A DNA stretch of 35,241 nucleotides. Source: CAYYMH01 sp964472785. GTDB lineage: Bacteria > Zhuqueibacterota > Zhuqueibacteria > Thermofontimicrobiales > Thermofontimicrobiaceae. The stretch covers positions 1 to 35,241 of the forward strand of contig CAYYMH010000044.1 in assembly GCA_964472785.1 (NCBI GenBank), read 5' to 3'. The notes under the pieces are model-generated. The model did not search any database, was not told the origin of the DNA, and saw only the letters and a list, made by a program, of their open reading frames with translations. Below are positions 25,867 through 33,868 of the stretch, one piece after another (the first letter of the stretch is position 1; each line of letters opens with the position of its first letter). The position numbers and the translations under genes are program-made.

Positions 25867-27114
25867 TTGAAATTATCAAAGTACTCAATCGGCATCGGTG
25901 ACCGGTTTGCTAAACAGGGAACCGCTCAGCTCGAAGCTGTGGTTAAGGCAGAAAAACAGGGTGTCCTCGTCACACCGGTTTGGAACAAGTCGTTCCGGGA
26001 ACATCAGATTATTCATAGTGATCCGGCTTCAACGCGCAATGAAGCCGATCAGGCAGTCAAGGCACTGAACTGGAAAAATGACTATTTTGTGGATGCGGAT
26101 CATGTGGGAATGAACAATGTGGATATGTTTATCCAGTCCAGTGATTTTTTTACGATTGACGTGGCGGATTTTATTGGGAAAAGAGCAGCGTCTGAAAATG
26201 TGGAGAAATTTTTGGATTTTTGCCAAAAGTACACCGGTGAGTTAATGATTCCCAATATCAATAATCCGTTTGAAATCAGTGGAAAACGGATTGAGCAGAT
26301 TGCTGAAACGTATTTATACGCCGTGGAGCAGGCTGAAAAAATCTATCGGCATATTTTAGAAAAAAAAGGGAACACAGATTTTGTCGTTGAAGTGTCCATG
26401 GACGAAACCGAGAAACCACAGACGCCGGTGGACATGTTTTTTATCCTGGCAGCAATTGCTTATCATAACATTCCCACGCAGACCATTGCACCGAAGTTCA
26501 CTGGTCGGTTTAACAAGGGAGTCGATTACGAAGGTGATTTGGAGAAATTTGCTCAGGAATTTGAGCAGGACATCGCTGTTATTGAGTTTGCGATTAACGA
26601 GTTTTCGCTGCCGGAAAATTTAAAACTCAGCGTGCATTCGGGCAGTGATAAATTTTCGCTTTACGGCGTCATGGGAAAGTTGATTCGAAAATATGATACC
26701 GGATTGCACATTAAAACTGCTGGAACGACATGGCTGGAAGAGTTGATCGGTCTGGCAGTAGCTGGCGGTGACGGACTGGACATGGCAAAGGAAATTTACC
26801 GCAGGGCGTACCAGCGTTATGATGAGTTATGTGCGCCATACGCCACGGTGATTGATGTTCACAAAGAAGAGCTCCCCAAACCGGATCAGGTCAGTGATTG
26901 GGACAGCGATACTTTTGTTTCGACTTTACGGCACGATCAGAAGAATGAACGTTACGACCCGCAATTCCGGCAGATGCTCCACGTCGCGTACAAAGTGGCG
27001 GCGGAAATCAAAGACCGGTATCTGGAAATGCTGGAAAAGCATAAAGGTGCCATTGCTGAAAATGTCACCGAGAATATTTATGAGCGTCATTTGAAGCCGA
27101 TTTTTATTGATTAA
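25867..27114 (+). CDS. uxaE: tagaturonate epimerase family protein (UxaE-like)
   Basis: A 415-residue protein matching the UxaE family known from Thermotoga, which interconverts D-tagaturonate and D-fructuronate and so joins the galacturonate and glucuronate branches. Recognisable blocks are GIGDRF, VDADHVGMNNVD, VEVSMDETEKPQTPVDMF, KLSVHSGSDKFSLYG and HIKTAGTTWLEE; the His/Asp/Glu residues in these are likely metal ligands. It lacks roughly the first 80 residues of the Thermotoga form, recalled from memory. Start: an ATG at 25855 is in frame, but the only Shine-Dalgarno (GGGAGGT, 25857-25863) lies after it and fits TTG 25867, which is preferred. The gene lies 23 bp after the LacI regulator. 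Confidence 0.78.
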   Translation: MKLSKYSIGIGDRFAKQGTAQLEAVVKAEKQGVLVTPVWNKSFREHQIIHSDPASTRNEADQAVKALNWKNDYFVDADHVGMNNVDMFIQSSDFFTIDVADFIGKRAASENVEKFLDFCQKYTGELMIPNINNPFEISGKRIEQIAETYLYAVEQAEKIYRHILEKKGNTDFVVEVSMDETEKPQTPVDMFFILAAIAYHNIPTQTIAPKFTGRFNKGVDYEGDLEKFAQEFEQDIAVIEFAINEFSLPENLKLSVHSGSDKFSLYGVMGKLIRKYDTGLHIKTAGTTWLEELIGLAVAGGDGLDMAKEIYRRAYQRYDELCAPYATVIDVHKEELPKPDQVSDWDSDTFVSTLRHDQKNERYDPQFRQMLHVAYKVAAEIKDRYLEMLEKHKGAIAENVTENIYERHLKPIFID

Positions 27115-27194
27115 TATTGAGCTGATGTCTATACATTTTAGTTAATGGTGAGAAATTAAATTTATCAAAAATAAAATTTAACGGAGGGTTGATA

Positions 27195-28649
27195 ATGAGC
27201 AATTATGATTTTGGATTAATCGGACTTGCCGTGATGGGTGAGAATTTAGTACTCAATATTGAAAGCCATGGTTTCAGTGTGGCGGTTTTCAATCGTACTG
27301 TCAGTAAAGTCGATCGTTTTATGGAGGGACGCGCAAAAGGAAAAAATATTAAAGGCTGCCACAGTATCGAAGAGCTGGCGAACAGTTTGAAAAGGCCGAG
27401 AAAAGTCATGCTTTTGGTCAAAGCCGGCGAAGCCGTGGATAAATTTATTGACAAGGTGATTCCCCATTTGGACAAGGGAGATATAATTATCGATGGCGGA
27501 AATACACACTTCCCGGATACGATTCGGCGCACAAAATATGTCGAAGAAAAAGGATTGCTGTACATTGGTACCGGTGTTTCCGGTGGCGAAGAAGGTGCGT
27601 TAAAAGGGCCGTCTATTATGCCAGGTGGTTCGCCTGAAGCCTGGGAACATGTGAAACCGATATTTCAGGCGATTGCCGCGAAAGTGGAAGACGGCACTCC
27701 CTGTTGCGATTGGGTGGGCAGTGACGGCGCAGGTCATTTTGTGAAAATGGTGCATAACGGTATCGAATACGGTGACATGCAGATGATCAGCGAATCCTAC
27801 TGGATTATGAAACACGTGCTGGGCATGACAACCGAGGAAATGCAGCCCATTTTTGAAGAGTGGAACAAGGGTGAACTGGATAGTTACCTTATTCAAATCA
27901 CCAGTGAAATTTTGGGTAAGAAAGACGACGAAACCGGCAAACCGATGCTGGATGTGATCCTTGACGCAGCCGGTCAAAAAGGAACCGGTAAATGGACCAG
28001 CCAGGCAGCGCTGGATTTGGGAATTCCGGCTCAAACCATTGCTGAAGCGGTTTTTGCCCGGGCGATGAGCGCCATTAAAGAGGAGCGAGTTGAAGCGTCA
28101 AAATATCTGAAAGGACCGGGGATTAAGTTTGACGGTGATAAAAAAGCGTTTATCGAAATGATCCGCAAAGCGCTCTACGCATCGAAAATTTGTTCCTATG
28201 CACAGGGCTTTCAACTGATGCGCGAAGCAGCACAGGAATATGATTGGGATTTGAAATTTGGCAACATCGCATTGCTATGGCGGAACGGTTGCATCATTCG
28301 GGCGCAATTTTTGGGCAAAATTAAAGAAGCCTTTGATAAGCGAGCGGATTTACCGAATCTGTTGTTGGATGACTATTTCAAAAAGGCAATCGAAGAAAAT
28401 CAGGATGCCTGGCGCAAAGTCGTGGCAAAGGCAGTTGAATTCGGGATTCCGGTACCGGCGTTTTCAAGCGCTTTAGCTTACTACGACAGTTACCGCAGCG
28501 CGAATTTGCCGGCGAATATGTTGCAAGCACAACGCGATTATTTCGGCGCCCATACGTACGAAAGGGTGGATAAACCGCGAGGCGAGCATTTTCATACGAA
28601 CTGGACTGGAAGAGGCGGCGACACATCTGCTTCTACCTACAATGCTTAA
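27195..28649 (+). CDS. gnd: 6-phosphogluconate dehydrogenase, decarboxylating
   Basis: A 484-residue oxidative pentose-phosphate enzyme converting 6-phosphogluconate to ribulose 5-phosphate and CO2. The nucleotide-binding motif GLAVMGEN (10-17) and N33-R34-T35 suggest NADP use. IDGGNTHFPDT and GTGVSGGEEGALKGPSIMPGG are family signatures, and the catalytic K184 and E191 lie in HFVKMVHNGIEYGDMQ. Its length fits the long (E. coli/eukaryotic) form. ATG 27195 is chosen over TTG 27189 because GGAGGG (27183-27188) is correctly spaced from it. Its place in a uronate operon is unusual and suggests coupling of uronate carbon to the pentose-phosphate pathway or to NADPH supply. Confidence 0.95.
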   Translation: MSNYDFGLIGLAVMGENLVLNIESHGFSVAVFNRTVSKVDRFMEGRAKGKNIKGCHSIEELANSLKRPRKVMLLVKAGEAVDKFIDKVIPHLDKGDIIIDGGNTHFPDTIRRTKYVEEKGLLYIGTGVSGGEEGALKGPSIMPGGSPEAWEHVKPIFQAIAAKVEDGTPCCDWVGSDGAGHFVKMVHNGIEYGDMQMISESYWIMKHVLGMTTEEMQPIFEEWNKGELDSYLIQITSEILGKKDDETGKPMLDVILDAAGQKGTGKWTSQAALDLGIPAQTIAEAVFARAMSAIKEERVEASKYLKGPGIKFDGDKKAFIEMIRKALYASKICSYAQGFQLMREAAQEYDWDLKFGNIALLWRNGCIIRAQFLGKIKEAFDKRADLPNLLLDDYFKKAIEENQDAWRKVVAKAVEFGIPVPAFSSALAYYDSYRSANLPANMLQAQRDYFGAHTYERVDKPRGEHFHTNWTGRGGDTSASTYNA

Positions 28650-28696
28650 TTGATAAATTTTTACTGACTTGAGTTTGAATCGGATAAAATTGAATT

Positions 28697-29845
28697 ATGA
28701 AAATTATTGCTGATGAAAATATTCCCTTTGTGAAGCAGGCGTTCAGTTCCATTGGAGAAACTGATGTACTGCCAACTGGTCAGATAAACGAGGATAATTT
28801 GAAAGATGCGGATGTCCTGTTAGTGCGCTCCAAAACGGCAGTGGATCAAAAATTGTTGGAAGGTAGTTCCGTGAAATTTGTTGCCACTGCAACCATTGGG
28901 ATCGATCACATTGACACCGAATATCTAAAGCGCCGTAATATCGGGTTTGCTAATGCGGCTGGCTGTAACGCGAATTCGGTGGCTGAATATGTATTTGCTG
29001 CCATGTTACACCTGTCTCGTAAATTGAAATTTCCTTTGGGCGGAAAAGTGCTTGGTGTGGTTGGCGTCGGGAATATCGGCAGCAAAGTTGTGCGGATGGC
29101 AAAAAGGTTGGGAATGAAGGTACTACAGAATGATCCGCCCCTGAAACGAGAAACCGGTGATTCCAGATTTGTCCCTTTAGATGATTTGATGGATGCGGAT
29201 TTGATCACAGTTCATGTGCCGCTGACTCGCGAGGGAAGAGACGCGACTTTACATTTATTCGATAAACACAGAATCGAGAAGATGAAAAAAGGCAGCATCC
29301 TGATCAATTCATCCAGGGGGGCGGTTGTTGATGGCGAGGCTCTGAAATCCGCTGTTCACAGCAAGCATTTTAGCGCGACCGTTTTGGATGTCTGGGAAAA
29401 TGAACCTGAGATCGATTTATCTCTTTTGGATGCTGTGGATATCGGAACGTCACACATTGCCGGTTACTCGCTCGATGGGAAAGTCAACGGAACCGTGATG
29501 ATCCGTGAAGCGGTCTGTCGTTATTTCAATTTGAAAACAAGCTGGGATCATCGTGAGGTGATGCCTGAACCGGAAGTCCCATTTTTAACGGTTGAGAAAT
29601 CGGACGAAGCAGATGAAGATGTGTTGAACCAGATTGTAAAAAAGGTTTATAATATCGAAAAAGATGATGCCCGGCTTCGACAGATTTTCAAAATTGATGA
29701 ACCAGAGCGTGGTGCATTTTTCCATCGGTTGCGGAAAGAATATCCGATCCGGCGGGAGTTTTTCAATACTGAACTCAAGTTTTCCAATGGGAATAAAAAA
29801 TTAGCGGACAAATTCGCTGCATTGGGATTTAAAATTAGTGTTTAG
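28697..29845 (+). CDS. pdxB: 4-phosphoerythronate dehydrogenase
   Basis: A 382-residue D-2-hydroxyacid dehydrogenase matching PdxB (E. coli 378 residues) end to end: opening MKIIADENIP, TATIGIDHID, GCNANSVAEYVF, nucleotide-binding GVVGVGNIG (120-128), catalytic R207, E236 and H253 (SRGAVV, WENEPE, SHIAGYSLDGK), and the PdxB-specific C-terminal dimerisation domain including YNIEKDDARLR. In vitamin B6 synthesis it oxidises 4-phosphoerythronate. No other pdx gene is visible nearby, so here it may serve PLP supply or have been recruited to an erythronate/sugar-acid step; the sequence alone favours the standard role. Only a weak ribosome site precedes the ATG. Confidence 0.92.
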   Translation: MKIIADENIPFVKQAFSSIGETDVLPTGQINEDNLKDADVLLVRSKTAVDQKLLEGSSVKFVATATIGIDHIDTEYLKRRNIGFANAAGCNANSVAEYVFAAMLHLSRKLKFPLGGKVLGVVGVGNIGSKVVRMAKRLGMKVLQNDPPLKRETGDSRFVPLDDLMDADLITVHVPLTREGRDATLHLFDKHRIEKMKKGSILINSSRGAVVDGEALKSAVHSKHFSATVLDVWENEPEIDLSLLDAVDIGTSHIAGYSLDGKVNGTVMIREAVCRYFNLKTSWDHREVMPEPEVPFLTVEKSDEADEDVLNQIVKKVYNIEKDDARLRQIFKIDEPERGAFFHRLRKEYPIRREFFNTELKFSNGNKKLADKFAALGFKISV

Positions 29846-29877
29846 TTGAAATTAAAATTTGCTATTGATGATTTAAT

Positions 29878-29917
29878 GGTCTTTGTGTACTTTGCGCTCT
29901 TCGCGGTTAATAAAAAA
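29878..29917. repeat. degenerate short-period repeat in the intergenic gap
   Basis: Three similar 9-mers follow one another: CTTTGTGTA, CTTTGCGCT and CTTCGCGGT, then TAATAAAAAA. A comparable 8-nt-period segment is at 32245-32277. This looks like the heptad-like intergenic repeats (…CTTTGTG…CTTTGCGGTTAA) seen in many bacterial genomes. A promoter for the downstream gene could not be set with confidence. Confidence 0.5.
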
Positions 29918-29979
29918 CTGAAATAGAGCACATTTTAATTTTTCTTGTATTATATCGAAAGTATTTCGGAGGTTAATTT

Positions 29980-31278
29980 ATGGCAGTAAATAAAAACGTT
30001 GTTGTTGCGCAATCCGGCGGTCCGTCGCCCGTGATTAACAATTCGTTACGGGGCATTATCGAAACGTGCTGGATGTTCCCGGATAAGTTTGCTACAATTT
30101 ATGGTGGATTCCACGGCATCGAAGGGATTCTCAAAGAGGAGTTGCTGGACATTTCCGCGCAAAATGAAGAAGAGATCAGCCTGTTACGAACCACGCCGGC
30201 AGCCGGTTCCATTGGCACCTGCCGGTATAAATTAAAAGATTGGCAAAATGAGGATTTTGACAGGATTATCGATGTGTTCAAGGCGCATGACATCGGTTAC
30301 TTTTTTTACATCGGTGGGAATGATTCCATGGATACGGCGGATAAAGTCGCGAAGCTGGCTCACCAAAAAGGGCTCGATCTGATGGCTGTGGGCGTGGCAA
30401 AGACAATCGACAATGACGTCGGAGACTCGGAATTTAAGTTGATTGATCATACACCGGGCTACGGCAGTGTCGCCCGCTACTGGGCAAATAATATTCAAAA
30501 TGCCAATCAGGAAAATATGGGCTCTTGTCCCAGTGATCCGGTGTTGGTCGTTCAGATGATGGGCAGAAAAATCGGCTTTATTCCGGCAGCAGCCCGGTTG
30601 GCGGATCCGAAACGAGAGATGCCGCTGCAAATTTACATGCCCGAATCCAGGCTGAGCATGGACGAATTGCTGGATAATGTGAACGACCAATTGAAGAAAA
30701 GTGGTCGGGCTGTACTGGCAGTGAGTGAAGGATTTGATGTTGGCGAGATTGGTGAACTGAAAGACAGCTTCGGTCATACCGAATTCAGTTCGAGCATGTT
30801 TACCGCGCAGCAGATGATCGTGAATCATTTGAACAAATCCGGTATCAAGGCAAAAGGTTCAGCACGGGGACAGGTATCAGGAACAGACCAACGCGACACG
30901 GCAATTTATGCCTCGACCGTGGATCTGGAGGAAGCCTATAAAGTGGGACAAAACGCCACAGTAATTGCGGTTGAACATGGCTCCGGCTTTATGTCCACAA
31001 TTTTGCGGCGTCCCGGTCTGATTTACAATGTGGATTATGATAAAGTGCCGCTAAATTTAGTCGCCAATTCCGAACGCGAATTTCCGACAGCCTGGATTGC
31101 GCCGAATAAAATCGACGTCACGGATGATTTCGTTCGCTATGCCCGACCCTTGATCGGAGAGGACTGGGTAAGCGTGCCGATTGTCAATGGGATTCAGCGG
31201 TTTGCCCGATTTGAAAGAACATTTGCGGTACAAAAATTGGAAAAATATATTCCGCAGGCTTATCGAAATCAGAAATAA
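29980..31278 (+). CDS. pfp: 6-phosphofructokinase, probably pyrophosphate-dependent
   Basis: A 432-residue PFK-family enzyme, longer than ATP-type bacterial PfkA (about 320). The phosphate-donor loop reads GGNDS (112-116) where ATP enzymes have GGDGS; an Asp in place of the second Gly (D115) is the mark of PPi-dependent enzymes. The active-site segment is KTIDNDV (141-147), with the Lys that PPi enzymes carry. SGGPSPVINNSLRG and VQMMGRKIGFIPAAARLA are further family blocks. It would phosphorylate fructose 6-phosphate reversibly using pyrophosphate. GGAGGT before ATG 29980 is a good ribosome site. It is followed at 30 bp by a HAD phosphatase gene, so the two are probably co-expressed. Donor preference is inferred from motifs only. 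Confidence 0.85.
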   Translation: MAVNKNVVVAQSGGPSPVINNSLRGIIETCWMFPDKFATIYGGFHGIEGILKEELLDISAQNEEEISLLRTTPAAGSIGTCRYKLKDWQNEDFDRIIDVFKAHDIGYFFYIGGNDSMDTADKVAKLAHQKGLDLMAVGVAKTIDNDVGDSEFKLIDHTPGYGSVARYWANNIQNANQENMGSCPSDPVLVVQMMGRKIGFIPAAARLADPKREMPLQIYMPESRLSMDELLDNVNDQLKKSGRAVLAVSEGFDVGEIGELKDSFGHTEFSSSMFTAQQMIVNHLNKSGIKAKGSARGQVSGTDQRDTAIYASTVDLEEAYKVGQNATVIAVEHGSGFMSTILRRPGLIYNVDYDKVPLNLVANSEREFPTAWIAPNKIDVTDDFVRYARPLIGEDWVSVPIVNGIQRFARFERTFAVQKLEKYIPQAYRNQK

Positions 31279-31308
31279 TATGAATGGTAAAAATTAAGGA
31301 AGGTGAAA

Positions 31309-32196
31309 ATGATGAACGATCCGCAAGCAGAACTGAAAAATTTTAAACCAAAACACAAATACCTGATTGCCATTGACTCGGATGGCTGCGCTTTTGATAC
31401 GATGGAAATTAAACACAAAGAGTGCTTTATTCCCAATATTATCAAACACTGGCACCTGCAGCCGGTATCCAAATACGCTCGCGAGGCTGCCGAATTCGTC
31501 AACCTGTATTCAAAATGGCGCGGTGTCAACCGTTTTCCGGCATTGACAATGGTGTTTGACCTGCTGAAAGACCGGGAAGAAGTCCAAAAACGGCAGGTGG
31601 AAATGCCGGAAGTAAAATCGCTTCGGGATTGGATCGAGCGCGAGACCAAGTTAGGAAATCCGGCTTTAAAGGCCGAAGTCGAAAAGACCAATGATCCGAT
31701 TTTGAAACAGGCATTGGATTGGAGTCAGGATGTCAATGATACAGTTGCTGACATGGTGCACGATGTGCCGCCGTTTCCCTTTGTCCGAGACAGTCTGGAA
31801 AAATTAGCACCACAGGCGGATATCATCGTTTGTTCCGCAACGCCGAACGATGCGCTGCGACGGGAATGGAAAGAGCACGATATTGCCAAGTACACCCGCG
31901 TGATCGCCGGTCAGGAAATGGGCAGCAAAAAGGAACACATCCATCTGGCTTCTACTGATCATTATGACCGCGAGAATGTCCTGATGATCGGGGACGCTCC
32001 CGGCGATATGAAAGCGGCTCACGGCAATGATGCGCTGTTTTATCCGATTTTGCCCGGACACGAAGAGGAATCGTGGGAACAGTTTTTTAAAGAAATCATT
32101 GATTTATTCCTCAATGGAAAATATACCCGGGAAAAAGAAAACGAACTCATCGAGGAATTTCATTCGTATTTACCTGAAAAACCGCCGTGGAAATAG
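31309..32196 (+). CDS. HAD-superfamily phosphatase of unknown substrate
   Basis: A 295-residue HAD hydrolase with all four motifs: DSDGC near residue 25 (nucleophile and general-acid Asp; usual form DxDGT), motif II around VCSATPN, a conserved Lys in GSKKEHIH, and motif IV GDAPGDMKAA. Between motifs I and II lies a long alpha-helical cap (about 30-160) rich in charged residues, with no match I recognise. The start ATG 31309 follows AAGGAAGG; ATG 31312 is an equal alternative. Family members dephosphorylate small molecules. Given its position between PFK and the fructuronate-reductase-like SDR, a sugar- or sugar-acid-phosphate is the natural guess. Confidence 0.85.
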   Translation: MMNDPQAELKNFKPKHKYLIAIDSDGCAFDTMEIKHKECFIPNIIKHWHLQPVSKYAREAAEFVNLYSKWRGVNRFPALTMVFDLLKDREEVQKRQVEMPEVKSLRDWIERETKLGNPALKAEVEKTNDPILKQALDWSQDVNDTVADMVHDVPPFPFVRDSLEKLAPQADIIVCSATPNDALRREWKEHDIAKYTRVIAGQEMGSKKEHIHLASTDHYDRENVLMIGDAPGDMKAAHGNDALFYPILPGHEEESWEQFFKEIIDLFLNGKYTREKENELIEEFHSYLPEKPPWK

Positions 32197-32244
32197 TATC
32201 GGATGTCCGAAAAAATGAGGTTATTTTTTTGTAAATTATCATTT

Positions 32245-32277
32245 CTTCGAGTCTTGGAGTCTTGGCGGCAATAAAAT
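32245..32277. repeat. degenerate 8-nt-period repeat in the HAD-SDR gap
   Basis: Consecutive units TCTTCGAG, TCTTGGAG and TCTTGGCG followed by GCAATAAAAT, in the 141-bp gap before the SDR gene. It resembles the segment at 29878-29917. A small TCGGA/TCCGA hairpin with a 2-nt loop lies near 32200-32211. Confidence 0.5.
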
Positions 32278-32337
32278 ATTACAGGTTAAAAAAATGTAGT
32301 TTTGGTTACAAAAACCATAATCTGATTGGGAGACATT

Positions 32338-33189
32338 ATGGGCAAAAAAATAAATTTCGATGATTTGAAAGATAAAGTCTGTGTGATTACCGGTGGCGGA
32401 GGCGTTATTGGAACCGCACTGGCAGAAGGATTTGCTGCTGTGGGTGCCAGGGTCGCGATTTTGGACATTGTTCAGGAATACGCGGAAAAAGCTGCCAGGG
32501 AAATTACCAAAAAAACAAGCAACAAACTCATCGGCATCCAGGCAGATGTGCTAAATAAAGAATCGCTGGCACAAGCAAAAGAACAAATCCACGACCATTT
32601 TGGAGATATCGATATTTTGGTGAATTGCGCTGGCGGTAACTCACCAAAGGCGACCACCGAATTGGAGACCGTTGAAAAATCGAATTTGAATGAACTGGAG
32701 AAAACTTTTTTCGGATTAAGTATCGATGGTTTTCGGCAGGTGTTTGATTTGAATTTTTTGGGGACATTGTTGCCGACGATGGTTTTTTCTTCGGATATGA
32801 CACGGGAAGGCGGAGTGGTAATTAACATCTCATCGCTCAATTCGTTCAGACCGCTCACAAAAATACCGGCGTATTCTGCTGCAAAAGCATCGATTAATAA
32901 TTTCACCGAATGGCTGGCAGTGCATTTGGCAAAACTGAACATTCGCGTCAATGCCATCGCGCCCGGTTTTTTCCTCACTCAGCAGAATAAATTTTTACTG
33001 ATCGACAAAGAAAACGGTGACCTGACGCCGCGCGGGAAGAAAATTTTGAACAACACCCCCATGGGTGAATTCGGCGATCCCAACGATCTGCAAGGAACGG
33101 CGCTTTATCTGGCTTCCGGATTATCGCGCTTTGTGACCGGAGTCGTTATTTTGGTCGATGGCGGATTTAACGCGTATTCCGGGGTGTAA
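32338..33189 (+). CDS. uxuB: SDR oxidoreductase, probable D-fructuronate reductase (D-mannonate oxidoreductase)
   Basis: A 283-residue classical short-chain dehydrogenase. It has the cofactor motif TGGGGVIG (18-25), NCAGG at 96-100, catalytic Ser in NISS (165-166) and Y179-x-x-x-K183. GGNSPKATT, the FDLNFLGTLLPT segment, NAIAPGFFLTQQN and the C-terminal VDGGFNAYSGV recall the SDR-type UxuB (YjmF) of Bacillus, which reduces D-fructuronate to D-mannonate. That is the step directly after the UxaE reaction encoded upstream. ATG 32338 follows GGGAGA; TTG 32326 is less likely. The next enzyme, mannonate dehydratase, is not in the window. Confidence 0.82.
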   Translation: MGKKINFDDLKDKVCVITGGGGVIGTALAEGFAAVGARVAILDIVQEYAEKAAREITKKTSNKLIGIQADVLNKESLAQAKEQIHDHFGDIDILVNCAGGNSPKATTELETVEKSNLNELEKTFFGLSIDGFRQVFDLNFLGTLLPTMVFSSDMTREGGVVINISSLNSFRPLTKIPAYSAAKASINNFTEWLAVHLAKLNIRVNAIAPGFFLTQQNKFLLIDKENGDLTPRGKKILNNTPMGEFGDPNDLQGTALYLASGLSRFVTGVVILVDGGFNAYSGV

Positions 33190-33743
33190 CAGGTTGGCAA
33201 TTGCCTATTGACAATTTACCATTGACTATTAAAATAAAAATAATGATCAATTCCATAAAGTTGGTAAACCGTTGAAACGGTTTCTAATATCCTGTTTTTT
33301 AACGACTCCACCCCGATGAATCGGGGTGATCATTCAACAGGAGGGTTGAATTAACACCCAGATTTATCTGGGTGTTAAAAGAAGATAAAACAATTGATTA
33401 ACTGCTTCAGCAGTTTACATTTTTTTTATTTATTCCCCAAAATACCAACTTCTCGGAATTGCACCCAATAAAAATAATGGTCAATGGTAAACGGCTAATT
33501 GTCAGTTGTCAATGTAAAATTGCTCCAAAACTTGTTGACCAAAAAGTCCCGTCAGAGACATTGACTGCTTAATCTCCAACGTTTTCTAACAACGAAAAGC
33601 GCTTGGCTGATCAAAAATTTGAATTTTCGGGATTTTGTTTTTCACCCGTGCAGCGCATAAAGGCTCTGCAACCCAATTGTTTAAAATTCTTCGAATGTCA
33701 AACACCCCTGTAAAAAGGTTATACCTCTTTCTTGAATATTTTC
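33190..33743. other. long intergenic region holding the hairpin array
   Basis: Non-coding stretch of more than 500 bp. Inverted copies TTTACCATTGACTATTA (33215-33231) and TAATGGTCAATGGTAAA (33474-33490; one mismatch when reversed) bracket the hairpin cluster described separately. From 33500 on, only weak stems are visible (for example TGCAG/CTGCA near 33652-33671). No tRNA or known riboswitch was recognised. Confidence 0.6.
33266..33415. repeat. array of four perfect hairpins with 2-nt loops
   Basis: In order: AAACCGTT-GA-AACGGTTT (33266-33283, 8-bp arms); CACCCCGAT-GA-ATCGGGGTG (33309-33328, 9 bp); TTAACACCCAGAT with loop TT and its exact complement (33351-33378, 13 bp); AACTGCT-TC-AGCAGTT (33400-33415, 7 bp). 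A fifth, looser stem TTCAAC/GTTGAA (33333-33350) lies between the second and third. The arm sequences are all different, so this is not a tandem repeat or CRISPR. It resembles REP/intergenic mobile hairpins. Confidence 0.8.
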
Positions 33744-33772
33744 TTGACAATTATCTATTAATTTTGTAATTT
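33744..33772 (+). promoter_or_regulatory. sigma70-like promoter for the 33869 gene
   Basis: TTGACA (33744-33749), 17-bp spacer, TAATTT (33767-33772), about 95 bp before the start at 33869. Confidence 0.6.
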
Positions 33773-33868
33773 ATCTTAATTTTCCGACCACTGTTTACGA
33801 AAGAAAAATGCTATTTTGCATTATCCACTATTAATCTGACAAGTCCATTTTGGAGGAGGAATCACAAG

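Noticed and set aside
33272..33283. Third copy of the LacI operator (TGAAACGGTTTC)
   Set aside because: It differs from the operator at the outer bases, lies downstream of the operon, and is explained as part of the AAACCGTT/AACGGTTT hairpin.
33266..33415. CRISPR array
   Set aside because: The hairpins differ in sequence and spacing; there is no repeated unit and no cas gene.
33640..33720. Possible riboswitch-like block (GCGCATAAAGGCTCTGCAAC)
   Set aside because: It vaguely recalls c-di-GMP riboswitch wording, but the required stems do not form and the promoter of the next gene lies downstream of it.
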